From: Calliopum simillimum
Taxonomy: Eukaryota > Arthropoda > Insecta > Diptera > Lauxaniidae
Direction: 5' to 3'
Assembly (NCBI GenBank): GCA_951812925.1
Contig: OX638368.1
Coordinates: forward strand, 117,203,309-117,267,308
Length of the DNA: 64,000 nt
Position numbers and translations under genes: made by a program. A model generated the notes under the pieces. The model saw only the letters and a list, made by a program, of their open reading frames with translations. It ran no database searches and was not told the DNA's origin. Positions 24,645 through 34,425 of the stretch are shown here, in pieces (position 1 is the first letter of the stretch; every line of letters begins with the position of its first letter).

Positions 24645-25100
24645 ATAAACAAAATTGGAAATTAAACCTCCCATAAATGATTCTTCTTCTGTCTTGTACC
24701 TACGTACCTTTTTGAGGAGTATAGGGCCTCAAAAAATTTTTTCTTTTGTACTTTGTTATTAGCTACATATTAAAAATTTTAATATAATTTTAAGGCCAAA
24801 AAGTATTAATGTAGAACAATGCCAAAAAAGTATTAATTTTAAACTATTTTGGTATAAATTTCATTCTTTTTTTGGAATAAATTTCAAACTTTATTGCAAA
24901 ATAATCGGAATCTAATTTTAAATCAATACTAAAGGGAACCAAAACTAAGAAAAGTAAACTATAGTTTTTTAGTGTGTACCTTGAAACAAAAGTGGGACTT
25001 TAACCTCCCATAAATGGTAAATTCTTCTGTCCTATACCATTTTGCGGTGTATAGGGCCTCAGAAAACTTTTTTCTATTGTACAAGATTATTCGCTAGTGC
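24645..25100 (+). repeat. Direct repeats (about 110 bp) flanking an R4 copy
   Basis: CCTCCCATAAATG, CTTCTGTC.T, GTATAGGGCCTCA and TTTTTTCT.TTGTAC occur in the same order at about 24668-24757 and 25007-25083. The intervening 24780-24980 is R4. Either R4 inserted into a duplicated segment, or the repeats are the ends of one composite unit. Confidence 0.65.
24780..24980 (+). repeat. Dispersed repeat R4, copy 2
   Basis: Same orientation as 14965-15185. It shares GTAGAACAATGCCAA, TTTTAAACTATTTTGG, GGAATAAATTTCAAACTTT and AGAAAAGTAAACTAT. Confidence 0.65.
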
Positions 25101-25837
25101 CTTCAAATCACCCCAATATTTAAATGATTAAGGGTATTTCTCGTATTAGGATCTCCCTAATGATCGTTTTCATGATCATTTCTGACGACCGATTTTTCTA
25201 CATTCTTAAGAATTCTTTCCATTCCAATACTAAAACGTCTCTTGGTACTAATTAGAAGGATTGACACACTTTTAAGAACTTTTCTAAACGTAATAGGAAT
25301 AATTTTTAAAAATTTTGGCTACATGTCATGGCATGTTTTTTTCTTTGTTTTTCAATAGAGGATACATTAAATACAGGAATGACTCTTTAGTTCTCGCATA
25401 ACGATAAGTTACATGTTTCTAAAATTTTTACTCTGGTCGCAAGCCATTTTTTGGATATTGGAGTTTCTTCTTTGGACATGTATTGGGTACTTGTTGTCAA
25501 GGAGTTTTTCTACATGATGCATTTCATTCAGGCATAGACTCTTAGTTATCAGGACCGTTCATTTTACAAAACACCATGGATCTAGACCGGGATAATGGAA
25601 GAGGGAAGCCACCTAGTTAAGTCCAAATCCATCTAGCGTGTTGATCTTGCCGACAGACGTGCAAGGTAAAAGAAAACTCTATGTTAGAAGCATTTCCGCG
25701 CTTCAGGCTATCATGGCTCCGCTTTCTCACACAAAAATCCCGACTTAAGTTGTTCTAATAGCGGGAGACAAACCAAGTCGGCATAATTTAGCTAATCTAA
25801 ATAGCTGGCGGAAAAATTCAAAAATTTTTTTATATAT
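25101..25837. other. Non-coding DNA
   Basis: No gene or clear repeat is seen. Confidence 0.5.
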
Positions 25838-26685
25838 GTAAAGCGTGTAATAGGTCTGGTACTTTGTCATCGATAAAAATTTGAATTATCGACCCTTGAC
25901 CGCCATATTTTGTATCATTTTCATCGTGACAGTATAGGATTTTAGTTATGGATTGGTACACAAAAAAACAACGCATTGAATTCGTCGAATTTTGGATCTT
26001 AAATTCCAAGACAATTACAAAAAATGTAAAATCAAAAATTACAAAAAAATCATTTGCTTGGACGAGGCTCATTTACACCTCGGCGGCTATGTTAACAAAC
26101 AAAACTGCCATATTTGGGGCTCGGAAAATCCACAAATGATCATGGAGAAGACAATGCATTCACCGCAAGTCACTGTTTGGTGCGGTTTATGAGTCGAGCC
26201 GTTTTTTTTTGAAGATGACGACGGAAACACCGAAAATGACAACTCTGAGCGGTACCGCACTATGTTCGAGGACTATTTTTTGCCGGAGATTGAAGCTCAG
26301 GGTGTGGACCATATGTGGTTTTAACAAAACGGCGCTACACCATACACAACTTGCTTCAATTTGGACTTTTGCGTCGCAAATTCCCAAACCGTGTAATTTC
26401 TCGTCACGGTGATATGAATTGGCTGCCCAGATCATGCAATTTGACGCCGTTAGATTTTTTTTTTTTTGTGGGGTTACACTAAAGATAAAGTCTATGTGAA
26501 TGATTCGTAGACGATTCCGGACTTAAAAAGCAATAATACATCAGATATTCGGGCCATTCCGGAGGCCATACACATAATCCTATAGTATGACCTTTCGAAC
26601 GAAATAAAATATTTGAAAAAATTCCGAACCGTTTGCGTTTTATTCAAAATCAAAGTACCACACGTCCTAATGGAACACACTTTAC
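25838..26685 (+). mobile_element. Tc3/mariner-like element, deletion derivative 1
   Basis: The left end, GTAAAGCGTGTAATAGGTCTGG and on to GGTACTTTG (from 25838), pairs with the right end CAAAGTACCACACGTCC..TGGAACACACTTTAC (to 26685). The same TIR bounds the copy at 30552-31308. The total is about 850 bp, against roughly 1.3 kb expected for an intact element. It contains an N-terminal scrap and a C-terminal catalytic part of the transposase. Confidence 0.85.
25948..26590 (+). pseudogene. Tc3/mariner-like transposase, internally deleted
   Basis: From ATG 25948 the frame reads MDWYTKKQRIEFVEFWIL, the start of the first helix-turn-helix. The next 150 or so residues expected are missing, and in a shifted frame the catalytic domain resumes at IICLDEAHLHLGGYVNKQNC (first catalytic Asp retained). 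VTVWCG, a stop, FFEDDDGN and MWF-stop-QNGAT follow. The second catalytic Asp is Asn here (QNGAT for QDGAT). The final block, SCNLTPLDFFF and then GYTKDKVYVND, keeps the third acidic residue. Several stops and frame changes make it inactive. Confidence 0.8.
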
Positions 26686-26749
26686 ATACATGTGTATTTG
26701 AAAGCTCCCGGAAAAAACATCATAGGATATATTGGCAGAAAATTTTTTA

Positions 26750-27070
26750 GAAATAAGGCCAAAAAAATCTCCATACAAAATTCTGGCGCATTTTTTTCCA
26801 AAAATTATGTCTTTATTTCCGAAAGTTATGTGTTTTATAAAAAAGAAATAACGCCGTAGGAAACAACTCCAGGGAATTTTTTTGCAAATAAAGCCAGAAA
26901 TTTTCTAGCATAAGTTTTTCGAAATACCTAAAGCTGTACCTTTTTGAAAAACGCCAGAAAAGTTTTTTGCTGTATTTCTAAAACATAATGGAAATAATGC
27001 CAGAATTTTGTATGGAAATTGTTCTGGCTTTATTTCCTATGGAGTTATTTCCTATGGCGTTGTTTCCGGG
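26750..27070. repeat. Inverted repeat with TCCATACAAAATTCTGGC arms
   Basis: The left arm, 26755-26806, contains TCCATACAAAATTCTGGC; the right arm, about 26994-27044, contains its complement GCCAGAATTTTGTATGGA. A second pair, AATAACGCCGTAGGAAACAA at about 26848 against TTATTTCCTATGGCGTTGTTTCC at about 27043, overlaps it. The repeat lies between a Tc3-like element and the LINE. Confidence 0.7.
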
Positions 27071-27115
27071 GTTGATTTTTTAGTTTTTTTTTTTTTTTGT
27101 GTAAATTTGATTTGT

Positions 27116-27256
27116 ATGGAAAAACGCATTGAAACGAACAAATCTAACAAATCTTATGCTCAAGTATTTGAGAGAAATAATATTAATTCAGCATCTGGCA
27201 ACTCTGTTCAAGTGATAAAATCAAAATACAAACGAAAAAAGCTGTCTGTCCCTTGA
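27116..27256 (+). pseudogene. LINE 5' open frame fragment (unassigned)
   Basis: Begins MEKRIETNKSNKSYAQVFER and ends with a basic KSKYKRKK stretch, 46 codons. The Ser-Tyr-Ala-Gln-Val phrase and Asn-rich composition recall the start of LINE nucleic-acid-binding proteins, but this is weak. The frame runs into the reverse-transcriptase frame (from about 27252) with a one-base shift, so the two may once have been continuous after a deletion. Confidence 0.4.
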
Positions 27257-28871
27257 TCCGGCTGAAGCTGATGAGCTCAATGAAAAGTTTCTAACGATTC
27301 CTTCGCCTAGAGCTGATACTACTGCATACTCCAATTACACCCCTGCAACAAATACTCCCCTTTTTAATTTTAACTGTGTTGATCAATTGGAAGTTTTAAG
27401 CAGTTTCTTATCAGTCAAGTCGAACGCAGTTGGCCTTGATGGAATGCACCCAACTTTTTTAAAAGCCTTACTGCCGAAACTACTTCCTTTTGTAACACAC
27501 ATTTTTAATTGTATTATAAGCTTTTCCTCTTTTCCCGTCTGCTGGAAGTCTTCGAAAATCATACCCCTACCAAAAAATCGAGATGAATACCGGCCAATTG
27601 CTATTTTACCGTTCATTTCAAAAGTTTTTGAACGTATTCTGTATAAGCAAATGAATAATTTTCTCAGCAGATACTCGCTAATAACGGAAAAACAATCCGG
27701 GTTCAGATCCAAAAGAAGTTGTGTGACTGCCCTTCTAGAAGTAACCGATGATATTCGTTCAGCTCTAGATAAAAATGAAATGACATTTTTAACGCTTTTA
27801 GACCACTCTTAGGCCTTTGACAGCGTCGATCACAACCTACTCTGCTGGAAGTTACAAAACTTGTTTAATTTTTCGGGAAACGCTGTAAGTCTCTTAAATT
27901 CTTACCTATCGGACAGAAATCAAGCAGTCTGCATAAAAGAATCGCTTTCAAATTCTCTTCCTATTTTAAGAGGTGTACCTCAAGGCTCCATTTTGGGACC
28001 TTTACTTTTCTCAATGTATATTAATGATATAACCAAAATCACTAAACATTGTAGACTACATTTATATGCAGATGATGTGCAAGTGTACATTAGTACAAAT
28101 TCCACCGCGGTGTCCGAGTGCGTTTCTAAACTTTGTGCTGACCTCACTCTTATTGATGATTGGGCTTCGAAAAACGGTCTTTGCCTTAACGCCTCCAAGT
28201 CAAAGTGTATTATAATACACAAAAAAAATCTCGACCTTGGGGTTGTTCCAAGTATTAAATTCAATAGCTCCGAGATTGTTTATGTTGATACTGCGAAAAA
28301 TTTGGGAATCATCTTCAACAAGTTGTTAACATGGAATAATCACATCAATACGGCGATTGGAAAAGTGTATGGTATGTTGCGTGTTTTATGGACGATACAA
28401 TCTGTTACGCCCCTCAAAACTAGGCTCCTTTTAGCAAAATCGTATTTGATCCCTACACTGCTGTATGGCTGTGAAATCTTTTCTAATTGCGACAGTATTT
28501 GCAAAAACAAACTAAATGTGCTGTACAACAACATTGCAAGATATATATTTGGACGTAGGCGTACTGATCACATATCTCCATTTAGTAATCAAATTTTTGA
28601 TATGCCACTGAATACTATTTTACGGTTGAGAACTATTTTGCTGTTGCATAAAATAATATATAATAAAGCACCCATAGATTTGTATAACAAGCTACTTTTT
28701 TCACGATCAAGTAGAAATAATAATATTTTACCCATACGGCACTCACCTCTAATTTCTGAACGCCAGTTTTTTATTCACGCAATTAGACTTTGGAACTCCC
28801 TCCCTCCAGTACTCCAATTAAATGGCAACGCATCGCAATTTAAACGGAAGTTATTTACCTATAAAAGTTAA
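27252..28871 (+). pseudogene. Jockey-like LINE reverse transcriptase, one nonsense codon
   Basis: A continuous frame from LDPAEADELNEKF (27252) to TAA at 28871, about 540 codons. It contains the ordered reverse-transcriptase blocks: NAVGLDGMHP, IIPLPK and YRPIAILPFISKVFERIL; then AFDSVDH (first Asp, 27819-27821), GVPQGSILGPLLF, and YADD at 28065-28076; then NLGIIF and the thumb and C-terminal LLYGCEIF, SERQFF and RLWNSLP text. It copies element RNA at a nicked chromosomal site. The only disabling change in this frame is TAG at 27810-27812, where relatives have Lys (FSKAFD). The endonuclease is missing. The clade (jockey, LOA or related) is not resolved. Confidence 0.9.
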
Positions 28872-28948
28872 AACGATGTGATAAAGTCAACAGTCCGTGC
28901 ACATTTAAATTAATTTCCATAAACTTAAATTAATTATATTTATTACTT

Positions 28949-28951
<3 letters not shown>

Positions 28952-28985
<34 letters not shown>
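28952..28985 (+). repeat. LINE poly(A) tail
   Basis: About 34 consecutive A residues close the LINE, followed by a TATTA/TTA microsatellite (28986-29010). Confidence 0.85.
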
Positions 28986-28988
<3 letters not shown>

Positions 28989-29010
28989 TATTACTATTAT
29001 TATTAAATTA

Positions 29011-30029
29011 AAATATTAAATTTAAAGTTCATTTTATAACAATCATGTCATTAGTACATTAGCAATAAGATCCTGATCTTTTTGTACTATTTTATCCATT
29101 TCCTCAATATCTAGATGGGAAAACTAATGTCCATTTGTGTGCACCTTAAACAGCCTAAACTGGAGGTAAAAACTGAATATTGAAGACAAGCACCTATGTA
29201 TTAAATTTCTCACCAATCAATATCGGTTTAAAACTTTGTACGGTAATGACCTCGAAAAAAAATTATTGCCAATTTAAAAATTTCATATGGTACATAATCG
29301 CATTATATGGATTTTAATTTAAATTTTCGCTTTCGCATTTCAATTGCGTTTTTATGTTGTAAAATGCAGAAGGAAAAAAGTCAATAACCACACAATGCAG
29401 TCGTCGCTAGAAAACAAACCAGCAAATACTTGGAGAGTCTGTGCCCCGAGTATGAATTGAAAAGGATTATATTAAACTTTTAGATTGCTTTAGAAATGGA
29501 AACAAAAACATCAGCAAAAAATTAAAAACAAAAAGTGAAAAAGGATAAAAAAAATTATACAAATAAAAGGATATGTAACAGCAACAAATGCCATTGCAAA
29601 AGGATTGAGTTTGTTTTTTTCGAAAACGCTTTCAATGAATCCCAGTTGTAAGTTTATACGAAAAAGTTTCGCTTGTTATTTTTAATGGTTGACAATAATC
29701 GTTAAATGTCGACGTAGTCGTCGTATTCATAGTCGTCATTGTATTTGTTGTTGCTCTTGTTGGTTTTGCTGCAGCAACTTTAATCCATCCAACTCAGCGA
29801 AAAAAAGGATGATGCGGTGAAAACCGCTTTAAGGGGCGTAAGCCGTAACTGCAGATTCTCTATACATCAGGCTTTATGCATGGGAAAGTTTGGGTTGCGC
29901 ATTTGTTTTTTTTGCAAAAGTTTCTGTGTATTTTTGCGAAAAAGTTTTGCGACTTTTTGTCGTCGACGTATCGTTGAATGCACAGTGGGGCTAGGAATTA
30001 TTCTTAATTTTAATTTGATTATTTGAAAT
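29011..30029. other. Non-coding DNA
   Basis: Contains TTG/GTCGT-rich simple sequence near 29710-29780. No gene is recognised; the frame at 29817-30026 has no motif. Confidence 0.5.
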
Positions 30030-30551
30030 CAAATATTGAAATAAAGATAAAAGTTGCAACTTAAAAGATTCATTGTAAAACACAAAAGATTCAATAAACT
30101 AGGTAGACTATACAAAATACAACAAATATTATAAAGTAGAAAAATAAAAAAATAAAAGAAAAAATCATAAAAGGAAGAAGATTAAAAATCATAGAGAAAA
30201 GATAAAAGACATGAATTGAAAAATAAGAGGTAAAGGATAAAAGATAATAAGTAAAAGATAAAAGAAAACAAAAGATATAAGTTAAATATAAAGTATAAAA
30301 GGTAAAATACTAAAGATAAAGCCGAGAAGACTTAAATTAAAAGTTAAAAAATTAGGGATTATAGATCATAGATGAAAGATAAATGATTCAAAATACAGGG
30401 TCTAGCTTGCGTCCCCAATTGTTAAAGTAAAATATGAGAGATAAAAGATGAAAGAGTAAACGTGTTGCTCAAAGATACAAGATAAAAAGTGCCAGAATTA
30501 AGATAAATATAACAGAAGCAAGGACACAGCATAAAAGATACAAAAAGTAAA

Positions 30552-31308
30552 GTAAAGGGTGGTCCATAAAGACGTGTGGTACTTTGATATTATTTCGTTC
30601 GAAAGGTCACACAATAGAATTATGTGTGGAAAATTATTTCGCAGATATGTTCAACGCAGCTATTCCGTAGATATCTCAGTCTTTCGGCCATATTTACGTT
30701 GACATTTTGCAGTATGACCACCGGAATGGCACGAAACACCGATGTAATATTGCTTTTCAAGTCTGTAATTGTCTTCGGATCATTCACATAGATTTTATCT
30801 TTCGTGTAACAACACAAAAAAAAATTCAACGGCGTCAAATCGCATGATCTGGTCGGCCAATTCACATCACCGCGACGAGAAATTACACGGCTTTGGGAAC
30901 TTGCGACACAAAAAGTCCAAATTAAGGTGAATTGTGTATGGTGTAGCGACGTTCAAACCAAATATCGTCAGACCCAGAACTTCAACCACCGGCACAAAAT
31001 AGTCCTCCAACATAGTGTGCTACTGCTCTATGTTAACATTTTCGATGTTCCGTCCTTACCTTCGAAAAAACGGACCAAACAGTGTCTCGCGGTGGATGTA
31101 TTGGCTTCTCCACAATCACTTGTGGATTTTCCGAGCTCCAGATATGGCAGTTTTGCTTGTGGAAATGAGCCTCGTCCGAAAAGATGATTTTTTGGAATTG
31201 ACTTGGAAGTTAAGATCCAAAATTCGACGATTTGAATGCATTGTTCTTTCATGTAGCGATCCATAACTAAAATATTCATACCACACTTACTATTGGAACA
31301 CCCTTTAC
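30552..31308 (-). mobile_element. Tc3/mariner-like element, deletion derivative 2
   Basis: The left end, GTAAAGGGTGGTCCATAAAG, and the right end, TATTGGAACACCCTTTAC, are the TIRs of the family at 25838-26685. The last 100 bases at the transposase 3' side also match that copy (GACCTTTCGAACGAAATAA, AAAGTACCACACGTC). The total is 757 bp. It is inserted in the GATAAAA array. Confidence 0.85.
30640..31264 (-). pseudogene. Tc3/mariner-like transposase, internally deleted
   Basis: From ATG 31264: MDRYMKEQCIQIVEFWIL, then the same kind of internal loss as in the copy at 25948, rejoining at [18 protein letters not shown] (first catalytic Asp kept; the LGGYVN insert present in the other copy is lost). 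Downstream text in shifting frames includes EKPIHP, then DIWFERR where the second catalytic Asp block should be, then SCDLTPLNFFL, where the third acidic residue is Asn. Non-functional. Confidence 0.8.
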
Positions 31309-31863
31309 AAGTGAATAGAAAAAGATAATGGTACAAAAAACAAGATAAATATCTAAAATACAAAAGAAAAATCGAAAATTAAGAGATACTTAGGTCAGGA
31401 TAAAATTTAAAATTTAAAGATAAGTTATAAAGATAAAATATAAAAGAAAAAAGATAAACGATTAGAAGTGTAAGACAAAAGATAAAATATGAAAGATTAA
31501 AAATAAAGGTTAATTTATATATGATGAAAGATAAAATGTAACGTAAAAAAGATAAAAACTAATAGATATAAATATAAATAAAAGACTATACACAAAAGGA
31601 AAAATATAAAATATAAAAGATAAAATATGAAAGCTAAAAGACGAAGACAAAAGATAAAAGTTGAAAATAAGAGATAAATTCAAAAAGGTAAAATATAGTG
31701 AAGATAAAATATAGAGGATAAGAGATAAAAGACAAAAAATAAAGATTAATACTAGAAGATTTTATATAAGATATAACATAAATTGTAAAAAAATTCAAAA
31801 CCCTAGACACAAAGCACAAAATGCAAGATGCAGTTTAGAAGGCAACTTTGTAACTTATGCTCC

Positions 31864-32166
31864 AGACAGACGACAGCTTCAATCTAGATTATAGACGTAA
31901 TAATGCGAATCTTTTTATTGCATGATTTTAGGCATTTTTTAAATACATATTTCATAGACATTGACTAAAATTTAAATTCAGGGGCCAAAAAATTCTAAAA
32001 CATCAAAAACAAGATTAATAGTGAGTTAAGCATCAGAAAATCTAAGTAGAATTTTTTGGACCCTGAATTCGGAGATTTTCATTTAATCAATGTCTATGAA
32101 ATATAATGTAATAAAAATATTCACATTATTACGTCTATAATCTAGATTTAAGCTATCGTCTGTCAG
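31864..32166. repeat. Hairpin (foldback/MITE-like) repeat, about 300 bp
   Basis: The left arm has AGACAGACGACAGCTTC, ATCTAGATTATAGACGTAA and ATTTCATAGACATTGA. The right arm has their complements in reverse order (TCAATGTCTATGAAAT, TTACGTCTATAATCTAGAT, AAGCTATCGTCTGTC). Arms are about 130 bases at high identity around a loop near 31995-32045. No open frame. Confidence 0.85.
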
Positions 32167-34425
32167 GGGCATTAGCCACCGTGCAACATCACGGATGCTT
32201 CAGCTACACTGTCAGCGATTTTGTTGCGTCTTCTGCAAATGCTGTTGAATGTTTAAAATGCTACAAATGTTAATAATTCCGTACATTCATCCACCGTCGT
32301 AACCCAAATCATACAATACACAACAAAGTTAGTTTTGTTTCATTTAAATTTTATGCAAATTTTTCACTGCCTACCCAGTGACGTTTTTTGGTGGTCCCTC
32401 CTTGACGTCTTCTCTATTGTATATGCAAATTGCAAGCTCCGACTCAGGGTGCGCTCAGGGAACTAAAAAGGACATTAAATGACATTTCCTTCTTTCTTTC
32501 ATTTATTTTCTCTACCTGTTTGCATTTGTCGTTTTATGCATTTATAAATATTTTAGAATTCTAATCAAGATTTTCGTGCTACAACTGGGAATGTTTCCCT
32601 TTTTTTCTGTTTTTTCGAGTTCACTCATTGCAACGGAAATGGAATTTTGAAAGCTTTTTTGGTGTGTGACTCTGACTCTCTTTTGTGTTGTTTCATTCAA
32701 TGCGCTGCTTATCGTAGGGGGTTGGTTGGTTGGTTGCTTGATGGGCGGCATGGCAAGGGTGGTGGCACAAATGTCGTGTTGATACATTTTGGTGGCATTT
32801 TAATGTACGATAAAATGGGCGATTTAAAAATGAATTAAAACTGTAGCAATGGACGGACGGGTGTTGGGGAAATTGAAGATATGTATGTTTTCTTTTGAAT
32901 CATGAATGTTTGTTTTGGCACAGCATGGCATAAGAATTGCAAAATTGTGCTTTGTTACTCTTCGGATATTTTATGTTTTAAATATGCTTACTCAAAGTTT
33001 ACATTTTTCGGATATGTATTACATATTTTGACAAAATGATTGGTGGAAAAGTTACTTTCTTTCATTATGCAAAACTGCAGAATAAAAAGCATACCCTTAT
33101 ATCCTTATAATATAATTACCGAAACTTAAAAATTAAAAAAGTGTCTTAATTTTCAAAGAAAGCCCGATTTCAGTTTCAGATGACATCTTTATTAAAAAAG
33201 TATCAAAATACTTATATGAAAGTTGAAAGAAAAATTTAAAAATTAAAAAGAATAATGCCAATACAAAACCCAAACAGCGATAAAAATAATTTATTATTTT
33301 TAATTATTTACCCAGCGAGTGGTAACTGTTGTGCTTTTTGTTGCTTTTATTCGTTTTGTTATCCCTTATTGTCTCCAATCGGTTGGTGAATACTCACTAG
33401 GGTGTTCCAAAATTTTAATGTTGGTTGAAGTTAAAAAAATTTTTTCGTTGCGAAATAGTAAAGTAGTGCAGATTTTGCAAAAAACCTAGATATCTTAAGA
33501 AAACACGGAATATAAATTCGTTTCGTTGAGTGTACAAGCTTGCAAAATCATAACTATTTTAATAGCTTTATAGGAGGACCTAGTGCAGATGTTCGCAATG
33601 TACTCATAGTCCAATCAAAAAGAATTCAAAATTTCTATTCAAATTAAAGGTTTTGAAAACTTTGATGTCGAAAAACCTAAACATAAAAAATTTTAAAATA
33701 GCATATCATTTTCCAGTTAATATTTTTTATTTTTTTTTTATTTGTAATATATGTTAGCACATAAGAAATAATCCTTTTAACCCATATTGTACTATAAATT
33801 TCAGCATTTTTTTTTTTAAATTTTGTAATAAAAAGGTTAATTGAGTAAAAAAAGTGGCGGAAAATATGTTAGAGGCTCATCGAAAAATGCCTTTATATAA
33901 AACTGAAAATTTAAGATTGATGCTTTAACCCATTAATGGCCACTTCCCATACTATCATACAAAAAAAAAAAAAACATGTTGGTTTTATGCCGCTAATGGA
34001 CTTCACAGCTGCTGTTTGTTTATCTCTTAGGTATTTTACCCACCGTAGTGAAAAATGATTTTGAACCCATCACCTTATTCGGCGCTTTATATTACTCACT
34101 TAAAAAATCTACAATGTAAATCATTGCTGAGGAAAAAAAGTTTAGTTCATTTTAATCCATTCTGTGTAAGTATTGTCCACATTTGATAGATTTTAAAAAA
34201 GTACCAAAAACATGTTTTCGCTTTGGCGCCCATTTAACCTTTAAAATAGGGCGTGGCATAAAAATAAAATTACAAAAGAGCTAATAGATTGGTCTTTAAT
34301 GTCAAAAACATAAGCCTTCGATTATATAGATCTATTACACCGAAAAAAATTGGCATACATAAGCATTGATTCGTTAACGCATCAAAGGTACGATATGTGT
34401 TAAGTACACAGCAAAAAATTTAGGG
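32167..34425. other. Non-coding DNA
   Basis: No recognisable protein, RNA gene or strong repeat. There are short A and T runs near 33730-33840 and 33961-33975. Confidence 0.5.

Larger units (their letters stand above)
27116..28985 (+). mobile_element. Jockey-like non-LTR retrotransposon with poly(A)
   Basis: The element runs from a short 5' open frame through the reverse transcriptase to a 3' untranslated region of about 80 bases and a pure poly(A) run (about 28952-28985), the hallmark of LINE insertion. The endonuclease domain expected before the reverse transcriptase is absent: only 45 codons separate the first ATG from the pre-RT linker, so the copy is internally deleted or a fusion of two fragments. 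No target duplication was identified with certainty. The 5' limit is inferred. Confidence 0.85.
30030..31835 (+). repeat. Degenerate GATAAAA simple-repeat array, interrupted
   Basis: From about 30030 to 30551 and again from 31309 to 31835 the + strand is almost free of C. It consists of variants of AGATAAAAGATAAAA, AAAGATAAA and TATAAAAG. The Tc3-like element at 30552-31308 separates the two halves, so it inserted into a pre-existing array. No coding content. Confidence 0.8.

Noticed and set aside
28340..28534. Minus-strand frames within the LINE
   Set aside because: Antisense shadows of the reverse transcriptase.
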